A stretch of 64,000 nt of DNA from an uncultured Acidobacteriota bacterium (GCA_902825875.1 CADECP010000017.1:62001-126000); one strand, 5' to 3'; shown: positions 35,055-44,805, numbered from the stretch's first letter. A program made the numbers and translations. Notes: a model not told the origin generated them from the sequence alone.

Positions 35055-36989
35055 TCACCCGGCCAATTCAGCCAATTCAGCCCACCGAGTCAAATCCCGA
35101 TCAAGCTGTTCACTCAGCGTTTGCAGTTCATCGTAAAGTTTTGCCACTAAGACGTGATCGCTGCTGTTGGCTTCAAGGCTGTTTTCAGCTTCTACTTTGC
35201 GAATTTCGGAATCGGTGATGCGAGCTTCCAATTCTTCAAGCTCGCGTTTTTCCTTGAAGGTCAATTTGCGTTTGGTTGATGTTTCGACAGGTAAAGCGGC
35301 GACAATTTGTTTTTGTTCGCGCGCTTTGACTTCGGCTTTGGCGGCAGAGACTTCAACGCGTTCGCGTTCGCGGATTTCCAGAAAGGTAGTGTAATCGCCA
35401 GGGTATTCGCGGACTTTGCCTTTATCTTCAAATCGGAAGATGTATTCAATCGTCCGGTCAAGAAAGTAACGGTCGTGGCTGACAACAACCAGACAGCCGG
35501 GAAAAGTTTCCAGATACTCTTCCAGCGCAACCAGCGTGGGAATATCCAGATCGTTGGTGATTTCGTCCAGCAATAGCAGGTTCGGCGCGCTCATCAACAT
35601 CCGCAGCAGATAAAGTCTGCGGCGCTCTCCGCCCGAAAGCGTGGCAATCGGCTGATACTGCATCGCTGGTGGAAACAGGAAACGTTCAAGCATCTGGCTG
35701 GCGGTAATCCAATCGCCTTCGACGGTTTGAATGCGTTCGGCGATTTCCTTGACATAATCAATCAAACGAACCGACTCATCGAATTCGCGGTTTTCCTGAT
35801 CGTAATAACCGATGACGACGGTTTCGCCTTTTTCGACCTGACCGGAATCAGGCTGTAAACGTCCGGCAATGATTTCCAGCAACGTAGTCTTCCCTGCGCC
35901 ATTTGCGCCGATGATGCCGATCTTGTCGCCGCGTTTGAACTGGTAGCTGAACGTATTCACCACAGTTTTGCCGTCCCAGCTTTTGCTGACTCCGGTCAAA
36001 CCCAGAATCTTTTTGCCCAGCCGATTCGATTCAAACGCGATGTCGAGCGAACGTTTTTCGGCGATGTCGCTGGCTGCCTGGCGCGATTGCTGAATGACTT
36101 CGTTGGCGCGATCAATGCGGGCTTTGGCTTTTGAAGTTCTGGCTTTCGGCCCTCGGCGAAGCCATTCCAATTCACGCCTGGCCATTTGTTTCAGCTTCTG
36201 AGCTTCGACTGCCTGACGCTCTTCCTGTTCCTGCCGTTTTTCCAGATAGGTTGCGTAATTGCCTGTGAACGATTGAACTCGCCCACGATCAATTTCGACA
36301 ATTCGGTTGGTGACTCTATCCAGAAAGTATCGGTCGTGAGTGACCAGCAACAACGCACCGCTGAAATCCTGTAGCCAATGCTCCAGCCATTCAACTGTTT
36401 CAGCATCCAGGTGATTGGTCGGTTCGTCCAGAATCAGCAGGTCAGGTTTGATAAACAAACTGTGCGCCAGGGCAACACGTTTACGCTGACCGCCCGACAG
36501 CGTCGCCATCTTCGCGCTGAGTTGCGTAATGCCGAGTTCGTTCAGCATCGCTTTCAATTCAACTTCCAACTTCCACGCGCCGCTGATTTCCAATTGCTCG
36601 GCAAGGTCGCTGACGCGCTTCAATAGTTTGTCGTCAGCTTCCGCTTGTTCAGCCAATTCATCACAGGCAAATTCATATCGCCGCAACAAGTCCAGTTTTT
36701 GATGCAGCGCGTCGTTGCTGCCGGCAAAGACTGCTTCGATGACGGTTTGCTCAGGATCGAACGGAGGATTTTGCGACAGGTAAGCGACAACTTTACCGTT
36801 GGCAATAACAACGCGGCCAGTGTCCGGCTCTTCTTCACCTGCGACAATTTTCAACAGCGTGGTTTTACCGGAACCGTTCGCACCGATGACGCCAATCTTG
36901 TCGGCTTCGTCCAGCCCAAAAGAAACTGAAGAAAACAGCGGCTTGATGCCAAAGGTCTTGCTGACATTTTCGAGCGAAAGAATGTTCAT
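35055..36989 (-). CDS. ABC-F family ATPase (Uup-like)
   Basis: 644 residues from the ATG at 36989 (MNILSLENVSKTFG); the open frame extends upstream through an intergenic repeat and is not coding there. Two ABC domains: Walker A GANGSGKTT and GANGAGKTT, signatures LSGGQRKRVALAH and LSGGERRRLYLLR, Walker B LLILDEPTNHLD and LLLLDEITNDLD. The linker (RREKEWLRRG-like ARRELEWLRRGPKARTSKAKAR) and the C-terminal coiled coil (EELEARITDSEIRKVEAENSLE) are of Uup type. No membrane domains; ABC-F proteins act on ribosomes or in DNA-linked processes in the cytoplasm. Confidence 0.93.
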   Translation of the reverse strand: MNILSLENVSKTFGIKPLFSSVSFGLDEADKIGVIGANGSGKTTLLKIVAGEEEPDTGRVVIANGKVVAYLSQNPPFDPEQTVIEAVFAGSNDALHQKLDLLRRYEFACDELAEQAEADDKLLKRVSDLAEQLEISGAWKLEVELKAMLNELGITQLSAKMATLSGGQRKRVALAHSLFIKPDLLILDEPTNHLDAETVEWLEHWLQDFSGALLLVTHDRYFLDRVTNRIVEIDRGRVQSFTGNYATYLEKRQEQEERQAVEAQKLKQMARRELEWLRRGPKARTSKAKARIDRANEVIQQSRQAASDIAEKRSLDIAFESNRLGKKILGLTGVSKSWDGKTVVNTFSYQFKRGDKIGIIGANGAGKTTLLEIIAGRLQPDSGQVEKGETVVIGYYDQENREFDESVRLIDYVKEIAERIQTVEGDWITASQMLERFLFPPAMQYQPIATLSGGERRRLYLLRMLMSAPNLLLLDEITNDLDIPTLVALEEYLETFPGCLVVVSHDRYFLDRTIEYIFRFEDKGKVREYPGDYTTFLEIRERERVEVSAAKAEVKAREQKQIVAALPVETSTKRKLTFKEKRELEELEARITDSEIRKVEAENSLEANSSDHVLVAKLYDELQTLSEQLDRDLTRWAELAELAG

Positions 36990-37001
36990 CTGTAGATGGC
37001 T

Positions 37002-37093
37002 TTTCACCGCAGAGGCGCGGAGTATCGCAGAGGTTTCGCAGAGTTTTTCTGTATTCTCTGCCCTACCTCTGCGTCCTTTGCGGTAAAGGTGAA
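37002..37093. repeat. Palindromic intergenic element
   Basis: The arms TTTCACCGCAGAGG and CCTTTGCGGTAAAGGTGAA face each other, with inner CGCAGAG/CTCTGCC-type pairings. It fills the gap between the FKBP gene's stop and the ABC-F start. Similar CCGCAGAGGCGCAGAG-type intergenic repeats are widespread in environmental bacterial genomes. Could also fold in the mRNA leader of the ABC-F gene. Confidence 0.6.
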
Positions 37094-37095
37094 TC

Positions 37096-37605
37096 CTAAA
37101 AAGCTTTTCTGTTGATTCGGAGCAGTTCGAGTTCAAACACCAAAGTCGAGTTGGCGGGAATAGTGCTGTACGGTTTGTCGCCGTATCCAAGTTGTGGCGG
37201 AACCACTATCTTGCGTTTGCCGCCAACGCGCATGGCGTCAATGCCTTCTTTGGAATTGCCGCCGACGCCCCAGTTCCAACCTTTGATGATGCCGGTTTCG
37301 CCGATGGTGAAATCCACGACGCCACCATCGAATTTGTGACCATCAGGAAACTTGCCGACATAAGCGACTTTGACGTTTTGCCCCATCAACGGGCGCGGGC
37401 CAACTCCGATTTCCGTGTCTTGAAATTGAAAGCCTGATGGAGCCGTTTTCATCTCACCCGGCGTCGGCGACACGTCCGCGTTTGGCGTGGCGACAGGTTC
37501 CGCAGTCGGGCTTGGCTTGGTGGTGGCGACATCGGTCGAAGCAGGCTGGCAACCAGCCAACGCAAACAACAAAGCAAACAAAGATAAGAAGCGTGCGAAA
37601 CGCAT
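37096..37605 (-). CDS. FKBP-type peptidyl-prolyl isomerase lipoprotein
   Basis: 169 residues from the ATG at 37605, which has AGGAG upstream. A lipobox LALAGC-like sequence (LFALAGC, Cys20) predicts an envelope lipoprotein. After a Pro/Thr-rich linker comes a single FKBP domain (about 65-169): VGPRPLMGQNVKVAYVGKFPDGHKFD, FTIGETGIIKGWNWGV, MRVGGKRKIVVPPQLGYGDKP, IPANSTLVFELELL. It is expected to assist folding of exported proteins. It is divergent from the ROK gene. Confidence 0.92.
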   Translation of the reverse strand: MRFARFLSLFALLFALAGCQPASTDVATTKPSPTAEPVATPNADVSPTPGEMKTAPSGFQFQDTEIGVGPRPLMGQNVKVAYVGKFPDGHKFDGGVVDFTIGETGIIKGWNWGVGGNSKEGIDAMRVGGKRKIVVPPQLGYGDKPYSTIPANSTLVFELELLRINRKAF

Positions 37606-37659
37606 AATGTTTTTCTCCTGATGATCGGGAATTGAAATCGCCTTTGGGCGGGCGGTCTG

Positions 37660-37665
37660 TATAAT
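37660..37665 (+). promoter_or_regulatory. Consensus -10 box upstream of the ROK gene
   Basis: A perfect TATAAT lies about 50 bases before the GTG start at 37717. No good -35 box is found at 16-18 bases, so another sigma context or activator may be involved. Confidence 0.45.
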
Positions 37666-37716
37666 AGCGACCGCGTTATCTGTGGTCAAAAATTGCTCTG
37701 AAGGAGTTTCTTCATC

Positions 37717-38787
37717 GTGCCGCTAAAAGTCATCGCCTCCCGTACCGCAAAACCGGAATCGAAGCCATTGGTTATGGGCGTCGAATTCAACCAAAATCAA
37801 ATTTCCGTTGCGCTGGTGGACGATCAGGCGCGCGTGATTGCCGAACGCAGGTTTGCGACTCCGCAACGAACCACGCGAGCGGCTACCACTGCCATTGCCG
37901 GGACGTTGATCGAACTCGCCGGATCGAAAGAGCGCGAATCGAACCCGATCGTTGCCATTGGCATTTCGGTCGCTGGTTTGGTTGACCCGCCAACCGGAAG
38001 GGTTTCGCTTAACAACCTTCGAGGCTGGACACGAGTGCCGTTTGGCCAATTGCTGGAAGAAAGTCTTGATGAATCCGGCCACGACATTCGCATGCCGATG
38101 GCGGAAAAACGCGCTCGCGCACATCACGTTGAATCCGGCCACCCGCCGATTGTGGTTTCTTCGCGCGCTTCGGCGATGGCGGCGGCGGAAAGCTGGCATG
38201 GAGCCGCTCGCGGAAAATCGAACGTTGTCTACCTTTCGGTCGGTTCGACGATCGAAGCAGGCATTCTCTGCGACAACCGAGTGCTGGCCGGTTCAGCCGG
38301 ATCGGCAGGAGCTGCCGGATGGTTGGCCGTTGGACAGGAATTCAAACACGAATACGAATTCAACGGCTGTTTGTCGGCAGAGGCGACGATTGCTTCGCTG
38401 GCTCGACGTGCGGTGGAAGAAAACACAGGCTACGACGGTTCGATGCTCGGCGGTTTGATTCAAAGCGGAGCCGATTTCGACGCAACCACAATCATTCGCG
38501 CGGCTCGCGGCGGAGACAAGTTGGCGGTCAAAGTCGTTGGCGACACTTGCCGCTGGCTTGGGCGCGGTGTAGCAAACCTGATTTCCATTCTGAACCCTGA
38601 AACCGTCGTCATCGGTGGAGAGTTCGGCTCTGCATTGAAACCGTTTTTGGATGACGTTCGCGAAGAAGCTCGGCGCTGGGCTGAGCCGAATGCTGCGCGG
38701 CAATGCCGCATCCTTGCCGCTTCGGTCGGAGAAACCGCCGGGCTGATTGGTGCGGCTCGGTTGGCGTGGCTGAAAGCCGGAAATTGA
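37717..38787 (+). CDS. ROK family protein, degenerate active site
   Basis: 356 residues, GTG start with AAGGAG 11 bases upstream. The ROK/ASKHA fold is clear: VMGVEFNQNQISVALVD, AIGISVAGLVDPPTGRVSLN, NLRGWTRVPFG, ILNPETVVIGGEFG. However, the phosphate loop GTGIGAG is SVGSTIEAG, the GEIGH motif is AGAAGWL, and the Cys-rich zinc motif and the catalytic Asp (normally in DN) appear as SSRASAMAAAES. So it may bind a sugar without phosphorylating it. No helix-turn-helix precedes the domain, arguing against an NagC-type repressor. Confidence 0.85.
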   Translation: MPLKVIASRTAKPESKPLVMGVEFNQNQISVALVDDQARVIAERRFATPQRTTRAATTAIAGTLIELAGSKERESNPIVAIGISVAGLVDPPTGRVSLNNLRGWTRVPFGQLLEESLDESGHDIRMPMAEKRARAHHVESGHPPIVVSSRASAMAAAESWHGAARGKSNVVYLSVGSTIEAGILCDNRVLAGSAGSAGAAGWLAVGQEFKHEYEFNGCLSAEATIASLARRAVEENTGYDGSMLGGLIQSGADFDATTIIRAARGGDKLAVKVVGDTCRWLGRGVANLISILNPETVVIGGEFGSALKPFLDDVREEARRWAEPNAARQCRILAASVGETAGLIGAARLAWLKAGN

Positions 38788-38802
38788 TCGGATCAATTGA
38801 GA

Positions 38803-38859
38803 CTCAAAACAACAGCGGCTGATTTCTCCAATGGAAGAATCAGCCGCTGTTGTTTTGAG
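38803..38859. terminator. Strong bidirectional terminator
   Basis: CTCAAAACAACAGCGGCTGATT and its exact reverse complement form a 22-bp stem with a 13-base loop. It lies between the convergent ROK and M48 genes; A and T tracts flank the GC core on both sides. Confidence 0.9.
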
Positions 38860-38873
38860 CTTCCGGTTGATAG

Positions 38874-40244
38874 TTACGGCTTGGTCGGCGGCTTGGTTTG
38901 TGAACTGCTTGAACTGCCCGAAGCCTGACCGGTTTTGTTCTCGCCGGTTGAATCGTTCGTTTCGTTGTTCTTTTTCAACTTCGGACGATCCGGCGTTTCA
39001 GCAGTTGATTCAGCCGATGAAGATGGCGGTTCAGGCTTTGTCGCAGCAGGCGATTCAGCGGCTTCCGCCCCTTCGCGGCGTTTCAGCACCGGGCGACCTT
39101 CGCCGGAAGGAGATGACGAAGAAGCTTCGCTGCCGGAAGCCTGCGGATCAGCCGAATTTTCTCTGCGTTTCAGCACCGGGCGACCGTCTTCGGAAGACTG
39201 CGGCGAAGCGGTTGATTCGCTCTCAGTTGAAGAATCGCGCCGTTTCAACACTGGCCGCTCAGGCGCGCCATTGTCGCTAGAATCGCCCACGCTGCCATCA
39301 CCATTGTCGGTTTGCGGACGCCGTTTGAGCGTCGGGCGTTTATCGTCGCGCGAATTGACCGGCTTCGGTCTGGAAGCCATCAAACGCGATTTCACATCCT
39401 TGAATTCAGAAGTGCTGAGTTGATACTCGCCGCGATCCGGGAACCGTTCGATCAATCCACGGACTTCTGTGATGCGGTCGCCGGTCATCGGATGCGTGCT
39501 GAAGATTTTCTCCAGCGTTCCGGGTTTGCGCTTTTCCTGCGCTTGCAGCTTTTCAAAAAACGTAATCAGTGCATTCGGATCGTAACCCGAAGCCCACATA
39601 TACTGCGCGCCAAGTCGGTCGGCTTCTTTTTCCGCGCCGCGCGAAAACTTCAGAAACGTCAGCGGCAAAGCGATTCCGGCGACTTGTTGAATGACATAAC
39701 CGCCCAGCCCGCCCAGAAAAATCAGCGGGATCGAACCGAATTGCAACAACTGGCCTTTCGACGCTTGTTCGATTCCGTGCCGCGCCGTGACGTGCGCGAT
39801 TTCGTGAGCCATCACGCCTGCAACTTCGGCTTCATTTTCGGCGGCTTCCAGCAAGCCGCGATTGACGTACAAGAATCCGCCCGGCAAGGCGAAGGCGTTC
39901 ACTTCCTGAGCGTCAATGACTTTGACCGTGAACGGAACCTTGGCGTCGGAATGCAGCACGATGTTTTGCGCGATGCGATTGATGAACTCGTTGATGATTG
40001 GGTCTGTAACCAATGGAGTGCTACGATCAATTTCGTTGGCCATCTGGCGGCCAAGCGCGACTTCACGGTCGAGCGAATAAAACGAAATGCTTCCTTTGTT
40101 GATGTCGCGTTTGCCAATCAACGTCGGATCGTTTTTTTCTTCCAGCGGTTTGAGTTTCGATTTGTCTTGAGCAAGAACTGGCGTGACCACGAGCATCCCG
40201 GTCAGAGCGAGTGCAGTGGCTTTGCGGAAAAACTGTTTCATCAT
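38874..40244 (-). CDS. M48 family metalloprotease (BepA/YfgC-like) with repeat tail
   Basis: 456 residues with a signal peptide (cleavage near PVLAQ). The zinc motif HEIAH (147-151) and third ligand Glu207 (EKEADRLGAQYM) are intact. DAQEVNAFALPGGFLYVNRGLL and THPMTGDRI are typical of BepA-like outer-membrane quality-control proteases. After residue 285 the protein has a long Ser/Glu/Pro-rich low-complexity tail carrying five copies of RPxLKRR or a variant (RPTLKRR, RPVLKRR three times, RPKLKKN), with no TPR domain in its place. Location: periplasm. Start: two adjacent ATGs; the first is at 40244 after GGGGGAAGAG. Confidence 0.92.
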   Translation of the reverse strand: MMKQFFRKATALALTGMLVVTPVLAQDKSKLKPLEEKNDPTLIGKRDINKGSISFYSLDREVALGRQMANEIDRSTPLVTDPIINEFINRIAQNIVLHSDAKVPFTVKVIDAQEVNAFALPGGFLYVNRGLLEAAENEAEVAGVMAHEIAHVTARHGIEQASKGQLLQFGSIPLIFLGGLGGYVIQQVAGIALPLTFLKFSRGAEKEADRLGAQYMWASGYDPNALITFFEKLQAQEKRKPGTLEKIFSTHPMTGDRITEVRGLIERFPDRGEYQLSTSEFKDVKSRLMASRPKPVNSRDDKRPTLKRRPQTDNGDGSVGDSSDNGAPERPVLKRRDSSTESESTASPQSSEDGRPVLKRRENSADPQASGSEASSSSPSGEGRPVLKRREGAEAAESPAATKPEPPSSSAESTAETPDRPKLKKNNETNDSTGENKTGQASGSSSSSQTKPPTKP

Positions 40245-40408
40245 CTCTTCCCCCTTTTTGCCTGCTTATGCGTTTAACTGTCGTGGCAGTCAAATTATAG
40301 ACGATCAGCAACGCCTTTGACGTAGGCAATGGCCATCCGGTTGGCAAAAAGTTCCGTTAAATCACCTTCATGGAAAATGGCGACTGGCGTACGTTGGCGC
40401 GCCAAATC

Positions 40409-40436
40409 TTGAGCCGTCGCCAAGCCGATGCTAGTA
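40409..40436 (+). promoter_or_regulatory. Candidate promoter of the DASS transporter gene
   Basis: TTGAGC (40409-40414) is 16 bases from CTAGTA/TAGTAT, with an upstream TG giving an extended -10. It lies about 55 bases before the ATG at 40492. Confidence 0.45.
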
Positions 40437-40491
40437 TCCGCGCCGCTTCAACTTCTGATTCAAATTCCATCAACAAGGCTGAACATCACAA

Positions 40492-41991
<1,500 letters not shown>

Positions 41992-42103
41992 GCCCATTCG
42001 CAGACAGGCTGAGGCCTACCACTTCTGTTGTCACTTACATGGTTTTAGGAAGTGGCTGGCCGATTTCGTTCCATTGGCTGTGGACGAAACTTTGGGGAAG
42101 TAA

Positions 42104-42179
42104 GTTTCCGGCGACAGCCACGCGGTCAACCCAAGATTTCAGCCTTATCTCAAACCTTGGTGTGGCTGTTGCCGGAAAC
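42104..42179. repeat. Inverted repeat, 18 bp with one mismatch
   Basis: GTTTCCGGCGACAGCCAC (42104-42121) faces GTGGCTGTTGCCGGAAAC (42162-42179) across 40 bases. The surrounding bases show no coding potential; it resembles a miniature element or an RNA hairpin downstream of the DASS gene. Confidence 0.6.
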
Positions 42180-42411
42180 TGTGGGGTAAAGCAAAAAACT
42201 GACTGCGAACCTCACACACGCTAAAAAAAGTAAGACAGGCGCTTCCGTCCAAATTCCTTGACGAGCGTCGCTGATGAGAGACTTCCCGAAAGGCATGGTG
42301 ACCGCTTCCTTCGCCTTGCGTCGTTCCCAAAAGCGCCCGTTTTCTTTCGCTCATCCATAAGACCGTAAACCGACGAAAAATCCCCTCACGAAAACTGAAA
42401 ATTTTTGCAAA

Positions 42412-42447
42412 AAAAGAGCAGGCTCCGGTCGCCTGCTCCTTTTTTGC
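42412..42447. terminator. Terminator-like hairpin
   Basis: GAGCAGGC pairs with GCCTGCTC around CTCCGGTC-type loop bases, preceded by an A run and followed by TTTTTT. It lies far (420 bases) from the DASS stop, so it might end a non-coding transcript. Confidence 0.75.
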
Positions 42448-42507
42448 TGTGACTAAAGCCTTGTTCCGCCTGAAAAATTCTCAAGCAGAACTTACGCAAC
42501 ACCACGC

Positions 42508-42584
42508 CGTGTCAGTAGCCCGACCGTAAGGAAGGGCTGGTTTTAGTGAGAAAAGCCCTTGCTTACGCGCGGGCTACCGACACG
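42508..42584. repeat. Long imperfect palindrome
   Basis: CGTGTCAGTAGCCC... at 42508-42538 is mirrored by ...GGGCTACCGACACG at 42553-42584, with AGGGCT/AGCCCT and GTAAGG/GCTTAC inside. The unit resembles the 'AGTAGCCCG-GTAAGCAAGGGC' intergenic repeats frequent in soil bacteria. Confidence 0.65.
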
Positions 42585-42597
42585 TGCGTAAGCCCTA

Positions 42598-42912
42598 TCA
42601 AGGCAGATCATCCAACGCCATCTGGAATTCCTGCGCCATTCCCGGATGCCCATGTCGGTTGGCGGCTTCGATTCCCTGCTGATACGCCAATTTCGCCTCG
42701 TCGAATTTGCCCAGCCGTTCCAAAGCCTGCCCCAGTTTTCCGTAAGCATTGCCCTGATCGTTGGCCTGACCGAGATAGGTTTGTAATTCTGTGGAGGCTT
42801 CGGCAAAGCGTTCCAGTTTCAACAATTCATTGGCCAGCCCGAACCGAACCGTCGTGTTAGCCGGATCGGCGTCCAGCATCTTTTTGAAAACTTCAATTCT
42901 TGCCTCTGACAT
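42598..42912 (-). CDS. Small TPR-repeat protein
   Basis: 104 residues from the ATG at 42912, well placed after AGGAGCAGGAAC; the upstream open frame to 43095 overlaps the divergent gene and is not credible. Three tetratricopeptide-like helices pairs are seen: NTTVRFGLANELLKLERFAEAS, YGKLGQALERLGKFDEAKLAYQQ. No enzyme domain. Probably a cytoplasmic protein-binding scaffold; partners unknown. Confidence 0.85.
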   Translation of the reverse strand: MSEARIEVFKKMLDADPANTTVRFGLANELLKLERFAEASTELQTYLGQANDQGNAYGKLGQALERLGKFDEAKLAYQQGIEAANRHGHPGMAQEFQMALDDLP

Positions 42913-42983
42913 GTTCCTGCTCCTGTTGTTTGATGATAATGAAGAGCGGCGATGATAGGCAGGCTGCTCGAAAGCGTCAAACC

Positions 42984-43013
42984 GTGACACTCGCCGTGCG
43001 GCTGGCTTATACT
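42984..43013 (+). promoter_or_regulatory. Promoter of the DinB-like gene
   Basis: GTGACA (42984-42989) and TATACT (43008-43013) are 18 bases apart. The expected start of transcription, near 43020, is only about 3 bases before the ATG at 43023, so the mRNA may be leaderless or nearly so. Confidence 0.55.
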
Positions 43014-43022
43014 GCCGCGCGA

Positions 43023-43496
43023 ATGCAATCAACAGAAACTCTGACAACAATTTACGCCGCTCAAGCAAACGAACTGGAGCGGCTGGTGGCGACAATTGCC
43101 GCAGACATTGCAGTTCGGCAACCGTGCGAAACTCGCTGGTCGGCAGTGCAGATCGTTGGCCACTTAGCCGACGCAGAGTTGCTGGCGTCTGTTCGATTAC
43201 GGCGAATCACCACTCAGGACCGCGCCAACCTATTCGGCTATCAACAGGAAGTTTGGGCCAATCGGTTGAGCTATCAACACCGCAAGATCGAAACCGTCAC
43301 AGCAAGATTCGCATTGCTCCGCCGCGAAAACACTGAGTTGCTTTCCGGGCTTCCCGCCGACTGGTGGAATCTGTCTGGCGCTCACGACGAATATGGCGTG
43401 CTGTCGTTGCGGCAATTGGTCGAAGATTACGTTGCTCATACGGCAAAGCATCTGGATCAAATCAGACGAACGGTTGCGGAGTTGAAAGCCGCCTAG
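43023..43496 (+). CDS. DinB-like family protein
   Basis: 157 residues from the ATG at 43023. The four-helix DinB-like pattern is seen with the likely metal-binding histidines in IVGHLADAELL and DYVAHTAKHLDQIRR. Such proteins (DinB_2/YfiT-type) are often thiol-dependent transferases or hydrolases using bacillithiol or mycothiol; the substrate is not known. The gene is divergent from the TPR gene and 10 bases before a TPM-domain gene. Confidence 0.85.
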   Translation: MQSTETLTTIYAAQANELERLVATIAADIAVRQPCETRWSAVQIVGHLADAELLASVRLRRITTQDRANLFGYQQEVWANRLSYQHRKIETVTARFALLRRENTELLSGLPADWWNLSGAHDEYGVLSLRQLVEDYVAHTAKHLDQIRRTVAELKAA

Positions 43497-43505
43497 CTTA
43501 TTACG

Positions 43506-44033
43506 ATGCTCAAAAAAGGTTGGGCAATTGGAGCTTGTATCGCGTTTGCCGCAATGATCGTTTTAGGAACGATCCAGGTGTGGCAAGTAAAGCCATCACG
43601 TTCACAGAACAACAATCAATCTCCTCAGCCAGTCGGACTTATCAACGACTTTGGGCATTTGCTGACTGACGAACAGAACCGGGTTCTGACGGCAAAGGCT
43701 GCAGAATTTGAAAAACGAACTACCGTCCAACTGGCAGTGCTGACGGTTGAAACAATTTCGCCCTATTCAACGATTGAGCCGTATGCCACTGAGCTTTTCA
43801 ACCAATGGGGCATTGGGCAACAAGGCAAGAACAACGGATTGCTGTTGCTGGTGGCGATCAAGGAACGACAAGTCAGAATTGAGGTTGGGCGTGGGCTGGA
43901 ATCAACCTTGACCGACGCAAAGTGCAAAGAGATTTTGCAAACTCAGGTGAGTCCATTCTTACGAGCAGGAGATTATTTCCGGGCGCTCCAAAATGGAATG
44001 GATGCAATGATAAACATCATTGAGCAACATTGA
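43506..44033 (+). CDS. TPM-domain (YgcG-like) membrane-anchored protein
   Basis: 175 residues. One N-terminal span (about 7-24) acts as signal or anchor. The TPM domain (about 42-170) has GLINDFGHLLTDEQNRVL, VQLAVLTVETISPYSTIEPYATELFNQWGIGQQGKNNGLLLLVA and VRIEVGRGLESTLTDA, the family's hallmarks. The usual C-terminal glycine-rich tail and second span are missing, so this is a short form. Proposed roles in photosystem repair or envelope phosphatase activity come from homologues only. Confidence 0.88.
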   Translation: MLKKGWAIGACIAFAAMIVLGTIQVWQVKPSRSQNNNQSPQPVGLINDFGHLLTDEQNRVLTAKAAEFEKRTTVQLAVLTVETISPYSTIEPYATELFNQWGIGQQGKNNGLLLLVAIKERQVRIEVGRGLESTLTDAKCKEILQTQVSPFLRAGDYFRALQNGMDAMINIIEQH

Positions 44034-44060
44034 AGCCGAAAAAATTTGAAAGGAATCTTT

Positions 44061-44378
44061 ATGGCGAAGACACAGGAAAAAACCGCTCAGGACAAAGAAT
44101 CGAAACCCAAAAAAGAGCCAAAAGAGAAAAACGGTGACGCTCTGGTCGGGCGCGTGAAAAAAGTCGTCAAGAAATCGCGCCGCAAGTTGGGTGATGAAAA
44201 ATTCGAGAAGCAGTTGCAACGTACCATCGCGTTTCTGGAAGCTTTGCAACTCAAAATGAATGAAGCAGAAACCAGCAAAGCGGAGAAAAAAGTCAGACCA
44301 GTCAAAAAGGCTAAATCCGAAAACGCCAATCAGCAGAAAAAAACAAAAGCCAAATCAAAACCTGCCGCAAAGGTGTAA
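44061..44378 (+). CDS. Lysine-rich hypothetical protein
   Basis: 105 residues from the ATG at 44061, after AAAGGA. Both ends are Lys/Glu-rich and disordered; the middle (LVGRVKKVVKKSRRKLGDEKFEKQLQRTIAFLEALQLKMNEAE) could be helical. The C-terminal KKTKAKSKPAAKV resembles histone-H1-like tails, so nucleic-acid binding is possible. No family recognised. It is 27 bases after the TPM gene and probably in the same transcript. Confidence 0.6.
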   Translation: MAKTQEKTAQDKESKPKKEPKEKNGDALVGRVKKVVKKSRRKLGDEKFEKQLQRTIAFLEALQLKMNEAETSKAEKKVRPVKKAKSENANQQKKTKAKSKPAAKV

Positions 44379-44420
44379 GCGAGTTCAACCAAGAAGATAG
44401 AGGTGACAGCAAATAGTGCT

Positions 44421-44723
44421 ATGGCAATTCTGATTGATTCTTTTCAAAACGGAGCGCGTGGCCCGTTTCGGTATTGGTATCAGCGATGCGGGCATCTGGT
44501 TTCGGACTCTTCGCTGGAAGAGTTGCACGAATTCGCGGCCAGTTTGGGGCTACGCCGCGAATGGTTTCAGATGAAATCCATCCCGCATTACGACCTGACC
44601 GGCAAGGTTTATGAACTGGCCATCGAACGAGGCGCTGTGCTGGTTTCGTCGCGCGAAATCGTTCGCAGAGCCGTTCGGCTGGAAGTTCAGATCAGCGTTT
44701 GGGAAACGGCCAACGCTGATTAA
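44421..44723 (+). CDS. DUF4031 family protein
   Basis: 100 residues from the ATG at 44421 (MAILIDSFQNG); a GTG at 44403 would add six residues. The pattern HLVSDSSLEELHEFAASLGLRREWFQ followed by PHYDL and a final VLVSSREIVRRA fits the small DUF4031 family, whose function is unknown. The length matches. It follows the Lys-rich gene by 42 bases. Confidence 0.75.
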   Translation: MAILIDSFQNGARGPFRYWYQRCGHLVSDSSLEELHEFAASLGLRREWFQMKSIPHYDLTGKVYELAIERGAVLVSSREIVRRAVRLEVQISVWETANAD

Positions 44724-44805
44724 CCCCAAAATTGACAGTGTTTGAAACCGCGTGCTACTTTGCCCGCTCGTTTAACCCCATCTGATTTCCACAGGAGCAA
44801 CAACT

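Larger units (their letters stand above)
41992..42597. other. 606-base non-coding gap with several inverted repeats
   Basis: No gene is supported. Visible structures are an inverted pair at 42104-42121/42162-42179, a terminator-like hairpin at 42412-42447 and a long imperfect palindrome at 42508-42584, each listed separately. A fragment of about 80 bases between 42230 and 42360 shows nothing recognisable. Confidence 0.5.

Noticed and set aside
34765-35058. Minus-strand open frame of 97 codons before the HMG-CoA lyase
   Set aside because: It overlaps the CaiB remnant in another frame and the end of the ABC-F gene; no family recognised.
39077-39345. Repeated nucleotide blocks resembling a CRISPR-like array
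   Set aside because: They are the coding repeats for RPVLKRR in the M48 protease tail; spacing is irregular and the frame is open throughout.
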